From the NCBI GenBank assembly GCA_948099385.1, contig CANUEZ040000071.1, positions 1,426,001 through 1,490,000 on the forward strand: a stretch of 64,000 nucleotides of DNA. Direction: 5' to 3'. The notes beneath the pieces were generated by a model, which was not told the DNA's origin, did no database searches, and was given only the letters and a program-made list of their open reading frames with translations. Source of the stretch: Fasciola hepatica (Eukaryota; Platyhelminthes; Trematoda; Plagiorchiida; Fasciolidae). A program made the translations under genes and the position numbers. Below, in pieces: positions 59,557 through 64,000 of this stretch (its first letter is position 1; each line of letters starts with the position of its first letter).

Positions 59557-61507
59557 CAGTCCCCAATGCTATATTGCTCACCAATGAGCTCGTCTCCGCC
59601 GACCTGGCCTTTGAAAGAGGTCTCACACTGTAACTCTACTAACTCTGCGTCACAAGCCACTAGGTACACCCCGCGAACTAAGGCCACTGCCGTCAATGAT
59701 CCATAGCGAACCTACCTCCTGCCATCATAAAATAACCCTATTGCTCACCTGAGTTCATATCTTATCCATCATATTCACTTTTTTCTCCTCAGTATCCGTT
59801 GATTCTCAGCTGGGGCACACCCAGACTGCGCTTCTCCATCTTTTTTCCCTCTCCAGTGATCCCCGCTGACGGCCAACCACTTCGGGCACCGTAATTACCA
59901 TGTCCCTGGCAGGTGCATCTGGATAATATTGCTACACGGTCGTCTACCACTTGCTGTTTCCGTTGGCTCTCCTGTCCATGGTCTCACGGCTTGGTCAATT
60001 GTTCCTGGTTCACGCAACCCCATCGCGGTCGTTTTGTCCCCTGTACAATTATCCATGATCACTCGTGCCACTCCCAACAGTGCGAGGCGCGGTCAGATCC
60101 ACCGCTATGGCCGGCGCACATCGGGCGTGCAGGCCGTCTGCAACGATGTGCGAGCGCAACTAGACTGGTGGATCACACCTCCTGCGTTCACTTCACGAAG
60201 TGTTTTTCAGGTTGGGTGCCCAGCGCACGGCCAGTCCCACCCACTAGCACCGGTTGCGGGTGGCACGCCCTAACTTTTCTTGAACTACCGAATCCAATGC
60301 TGTCGGTTGAAAATTGCATGCTCCTCATCGTTTTTCCGCCACAGCTTGTTCACCTAGAGCTCTTATCATCTGTTTCCACTTTCCGTCTTTGTCGCCCCAC
60401 CACGGTATGCACACCTTCCCGTTTTGTCCTCCCTCCCATTACCTCTCTTTACATCAACTTTCACTGCTTTGAGTCACTATCGTCCTAACCACTCTTCTCT
60501 GTCGACGCTCGCCAATAACTCTTTTCCCACCTGCCGTCATTGCTGGCTTCTATCATCTATGCGCTTGGTGTTACCCTCTACTCAGAACGCCCATTGATAG
60601 CTTCCTTAAAACCTGTCGCCCTGTTAATCCCTCCTCGTGCCCCATGCCATGATGCACCAACCGCACCCTCACCCATGCCCAATCCGCATATTAGAACTTG
60701 CCGCTCCAAACTTCGCATCCTTTACAGTTGTATTTATTATCTAATCACCACCACCATATCTTCCTCGCTTGGCCCCGCGATTCCTCTGCGGTTCTTTCCA
60801 GTGTCCTGATTAGTATCCACCTGTTCAATTGTCTGCCGGCACTCAGCTCTCCAGTTCCATTGCCCCAACTCCTTTGCGCGTTCGTTTTTTTTGTGGCCTT
60901 TTTGCTCTATTACTGGTCCACTTATCTCGAGGCTTCCCGATTCCTTGTCCGCCTCCTTCGTGTTTCATCTGCAGTAAAATGATCTGATTGGTGATTACTT
61001 ACCTGTGTCTCCTCGGTCATTGCTTTCATCCCTTGATCCGTTTATTGCTCGCTACAGGCATTTTTCTGTACCTTCCAGTGTGGTCCGCTTTTCCATGTTC
61101 CACCATTGTAATGACAATGTTACGTCACGGTGTTCTTTTACAGTTCCAAATTGTTTGACCTGTCACTACCCGATTCCTCTGGTCCGTCACTACATCTCGC
61201 ACCTGCATTGATCAAATAATTAGACCCATTCTTACCTGTTTTCCTTGATCCTGTCTTTCATCTTCACTCTTCCATGAACTGCTCCTAACAGTCTTCATCA
61301 CTTCCGTGCTTCCACATTCTATTTTTCTCTCCGTTGGGCTGCCACGTGCACTTGTCATGAAGTTAATCCACCACGAAATTCCAAAGTTAATCCTACGACA
61401 AATTGATCTAACATTACCTACTCCTCCTATTGACTGACAATTTCTTTCTAGGACCCCATTGTTATTGCTCCTGCTTCTCTTAAACCTATACATATATATA
61501 CAATTAA

Positions 61508-61559
<52 letters not shown>

Positions 61560-62210
61560 TAAGCATATATATCTATGTGCACGCGCTCTGCATTTTGCAG
61601 TTCCTCACCTGCCATTTCTCTTGCTATCATCCCAACGACCGTCATCATAGGCATCCATCAACTCTACATCTGTGCCTCACATCTACCGTATCCAATCCTT
61701 CTAAATCGCTTTTGTCATCTGATCATCCCTCTACGTCCTGCATTGCTCGCTGCCTGTTTTACGGTGAGTTTTGTGTCCTGTCCGCCGACAATTCACTGCA
61801 AAGTACCAATGCTTCATTGTCATCTAATCCACTGCAATGCACCTCACCTTTTTCTCCATCGTTCCTCGCTACTGCAATTCTTTATACCGATTTCAAGCCT
61901 TTCTCATGTTTACCAGTCTGCCTTCATATGTGATTGCCCGGGACCAGCCAATCAGTCCACCTGACCTTGAATTTCAAATTCACCGGGCGTCCATTCAAAT
62001 CCGCTCTTGAGCTCATTTAAACTCCACACAATCTCTATGGTGTGCATACGTTTATACTATTTTCATCCTACCTTATTCACCCTTCTGAGCCTTTTTACCC
62101 AATATTTTAGTGAGAGTCTCCATATTTCCATGAATTATATCTGTCCATTCCATCACCTGTATCTACATGATCATGCACATGGCATGCTTCGGGCGCTTCC
62201 GAAATAAACC
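59557..62210 (+). other. LINE 3' untranslated region, about 2.65 kb
   Basis: Pyrimidine-rich, non-coding, and unusually long for the class. Blocks of it recur in the palindrome arms and spacer (59.76-60.26 kb versus 3.0-4.15 kb) and in the minus-strand relic at 46.6-48.5 kb, so it belongs to the element and is not host flank. Open frames of up to 191 codons (59913-60488) reflect low stop density in C/T-rich DNA and have no recognisable domain, although an unnoticed accessory frame cannot be excluded. Confidence 0.7.
61510..61555. repeat. (AT)n microsatellite inside LINE 3' UTR
   Basis: Forty-six bases of AT, with a matching shorter tract in the minus-strand relic. Confidence 0.95.
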
Positions 62211-62231
62211 ATTATTATTATTATTATTATT
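62211..62231 (+). repeat. (ATT)n LINE tail
   Basis: Seven ATT units straight after gaaataaacc. Simple-repeat tails instead of poly(A) are typical of CR1-like LINEs. Gypsy coding sequence starts at the next base. Confidence 0.9.
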
Positions 62232-62239
62232 CTACCTCT

Positions 62240-63117
62240 ACGAAAGCTGGTTTGAGGCGGTCTATACTGATGGCCTCTTTCCTGCATTCGACTTTTACCA
62301 TGCGTTTCTTTCCCTCCGCCGGACAACGCGGAACGGGCCAGAGTAAACCGCTTGTATTGGTGATCGCACTGCATCTACTCGAATCAACATATGGCTGGCT
62401 TTCTCGAGAATGGTAGGTATATAGGTGCTGAGAGTTTGTCCTTGTGGCGGGGTGGGCCTTATCACCCCATTTGGCGTGACAACCGCTATGCGTGGTTAAA
62501 ACTCACAGAAAGTCGTAATGTGCAACCATGATCCAGTTTAGTCGTCGTGACACCCATGTCGGCCTTAAAGGTGTTACGCAGTCCTAATAAAACCATCGGT
62601 GGAGCTCCACTCCATAAATGGTCACCACAGACACGGAAGGAAGCTTTCCGCCGGCTGTGGAATCGCTCTACCATGCCATCAGCCTGAGGATGACGGACCT
62701 TCGTCTTGTTATGTATGCAACCCGAATGCGTTCAGTAGCTCGCAAAAGACACCGTAAAAATGAGAAACGCGGTCAGTGGTCACCATAGTAGGGCAACCGA
62801 ACAAACTTGTCCAATCAGTTGGAAAAGCTTTTGCAGCTTCCTCTGAGGTCGGACTGGGGATAGTTATGGACTGTGGCCAACGAGAGAAACGATCTACACA
62901 CATGAGGATGCAGATGCAGCCCCTGGATGGTGGATGGAGCCCCACGAGATCCACACGCACGTGATAAAAACTTTCGCCCGGCTCAGAGGATGTGTCTAGC
63001 GTGGATCTGGAATGACGATATATTTTAACGCGTCGGTACTGAAGACAAACTTGTGCCCAAAGATGTACATCACAACTGACGCAAGGCCAAACGAATAGCT
63101 CGGTGACTAATTTCACA
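62240..63117 (-). pseudogene. Gypsy integrase segment, broken
   Basis: A frame change near 63100 links RNase H to the integrase. The zinc region has Cys residues (WPCVSCDVHLWAQVC) but is damaged. The core starts with RVDLVGLHPPS and CVDRFSRWPQ, the second Asp block is TTDRVSHF, and after a further frameshift near 62705 comes HPQADGMVERFH with the expected Glu. The C-terminal SH3-like domain ends near 62240. The core would join element DNA to host DNA in a live copy; this one is inactive. Confidence 0.85.
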
Positions 63118-64000
63118 ATGGTACCGTAAGTTGTGGAGGCTGGTAAAAACTTTGCAGCGAAAACTGGCAGGAACTAGGGGTTGGGGTTGACCCTTTGACA
63201 CATCGCAAATAACAGTTACGTCCGAATTTGGAAGAGTCACTGGCACTAGATTCAGGGAGCTGCTGTTCGTGAGCTGCTGGACCCCAGGATCCGTTGTTTT
63301 GGCTGCAGCGATTTCTGCTAGGTCTAAGCCCATCAGTAGTGGGTGATCGATATTGTGGACGGGTGAGATTGCGTCTGCTACGGAATTGTGTACCCCAGAG
63401 GTTTGTCGAACTTCCGTAGTAAACTGCGAAACACAGTCCTGGTGTCGAACCTCGTGTGGTGAATATCGATCAGAAGCTGACTGAAGGAAGTAAACTAGTG
63501 GTGTATGACCTGTGAACACGGCGAATGTTTGGCCCTCGAGAGTGTGCCGGAAGTGACGGATACCCAAATAAACTGCCCGGAGTTCTCTGCTGAACGTACT
63601 TTGTCGGGATTCTGAAGGTTAGAGAAGCTTGGAGAACAAAACTATTGGTCGCGATGAATTGTTGACAAACTGTTGCAACACTGCTCCAAAAGCCGTGTCC
63701 AAAGCATATGTCCCTAATGTCAGGGGGCAGAAGGATCGAGATGTGAAGGGAGTGCTATTACGGCGATAGCTTCCTTGATCAAAATCAATGCTGCCTGTGC
63801 CGCATCGGGAAAAATGAATTTCTACTTACCTCCACGTAAAATGTCTGTTAGATGCTGCATTATTTCGGAGCGGTGGGGGTTGAACCGGCAACAAAAGCCA
63901 GCCTAGTCGGGAATTTGGCGCGTTTGCAGGTAAGAGTGATGCTTAGGATAGTCGCGAATTGCCGCCACCTCGTCGGGCGAGGGCTGTATGCCCGGGGCTG
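63118..64000 (-). pseudogene. Gypsy RT-RNase H segment, broken
   Basis: The reading starts at the window end with the connection segment (PSPDEVAAIRDYPK), breaks at a TAG near 63903, and continues through FNPHRSEIMQHLTDILRGG, a second stop, and PDAAQAALILIKEAIAV. A frame change follows near 63725, then AFGAVLQQFVNNSSRPIVLFS and another stop, then RNase H from 63567 (IRHFRHTLEGQTFAVFTGH, RYSPHEVRHQD). The matching DHKPL segment reads GHTPL, losing the usual Asp. A linker leads toward the integrase zinc region. Confidence 0.85.

Larger units (their letters stand above)
55720..62231 (+). mobile_element. CR1/Jockey-like non-LTR retrotransposon (LINE)
   Basis: Contains a proline-rich ORF1, an overlapping ORF2 with an APE-type endonuclease followed by reverse transcriptase, a long 3' untranslated region and an (ATT)n tail at 62211-62231. 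RT motifs and the post-RT region (HVRPLLEYC, NVQRTFTKRLLG) place it near CR1/Jockey. ORF2 is uninterrupted, so this copy looks young. The 5' end is not defined because the BEL element abuts or interrupts it. Two relics of the same family occur at 1.3-4.6 kb (mirrored) and 46.6-48.5 kb. Confidence 0.88.
62232..64000 (-). mobile_element. Decayed Ty3/gypsy retrotransposon pol, runs off the window
   Basis: On the minus strand, from the window end leftward, pieces read as the RT-RNase H connection, RNase H, integrase zinc region, integrase core and the integrase C-terminal domain ending in SIDRLKPAFVE at about 62240. Gag, protease and most of RT would lie beyond 64000. At the other end the pol sequence is cut exactly where the LINE tail ends. 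Several frameshifts and stops make it inactive. It is unrelated to the BEL elements. Confidence 0.88.

Noticed and set aside
59913..60488. 191-codon frame in the LINE 3' UTR
   Set aside because: It lies in C/T-rich DNA with few stops, overlaps another open frame of 114 codons, and has no recognisable domain.
1..64000. CRISPR arrays, rRNA genes, intact tRNA genes, prokaryotic operons
   Set aside because: No regular spacer-repeat arrays, no conserved rRNA blocks, no complete cloverleaf-type tRNA and no tandem intact genes were seen.

Overview
This window reads as nuclear DNA of a metazoan with a repeat-rich genome. No bacterial-style operons, rRNA or CRISPR arrays are visible. The mix of a BEL/Pao LTR element, a CR1/Jockey-like LINE, a Ty3/gypsy pol and long (AT)n, (GATA)n and (AC)n tracts suits a flatworm, possibly a tapeworm. 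That assignment is inference and is not shown by any single gene.

Region 1 (1-8572) is a very large inverted repeat. Position i pairs with 8573-i. The arms (1-3842 and 4731-8572) are identical wherever compared, and identity runs off the left window edge. Inside the arms is a 5'-truncated, decayed copy of the same LINE family that lies intact-looking at 55.7-62.2 kb, interrupted by a 673-bp insertion. The spacer carries the LINE 3' tail. Next to the spacer the two arms become progressively mismatched.

Region 2 (8573-46500) is AT-rich and mostly non-coding. It holds microsatellites, three tRNA-derived SINE-like fragments of one apparent family, an old BEL/Pao relic (about 35.6-37.45 kb), and scattered short open segments with good splice signals on both strands. 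These may be exons of intron-rich host genes. None can be named, and each is offered with low confidence.

Region 3 (46500-64000) is a transposon nest: a minus-strand LINE tail relic (about 46.56-48.48 kb); a structurally complete BEL/Pao retrotransposon (49256-55714) with 425-426 bp LTRs, a 5-6 bp target duplication and one unshifted gag-pol frame broken by five stop codons; a LINE with a proline-rich ORF1, an endonuclease-reverse transcriptase ORF2, a 2.7-kb 3' UTR and an (ATT)n tail ending at 62231; and a decayed minus-strand Ty3/gypsy pol into which the LINE appears to have inserted. The BEL element lies directly against the 5' side of the LINE and may have inserted into its leader.
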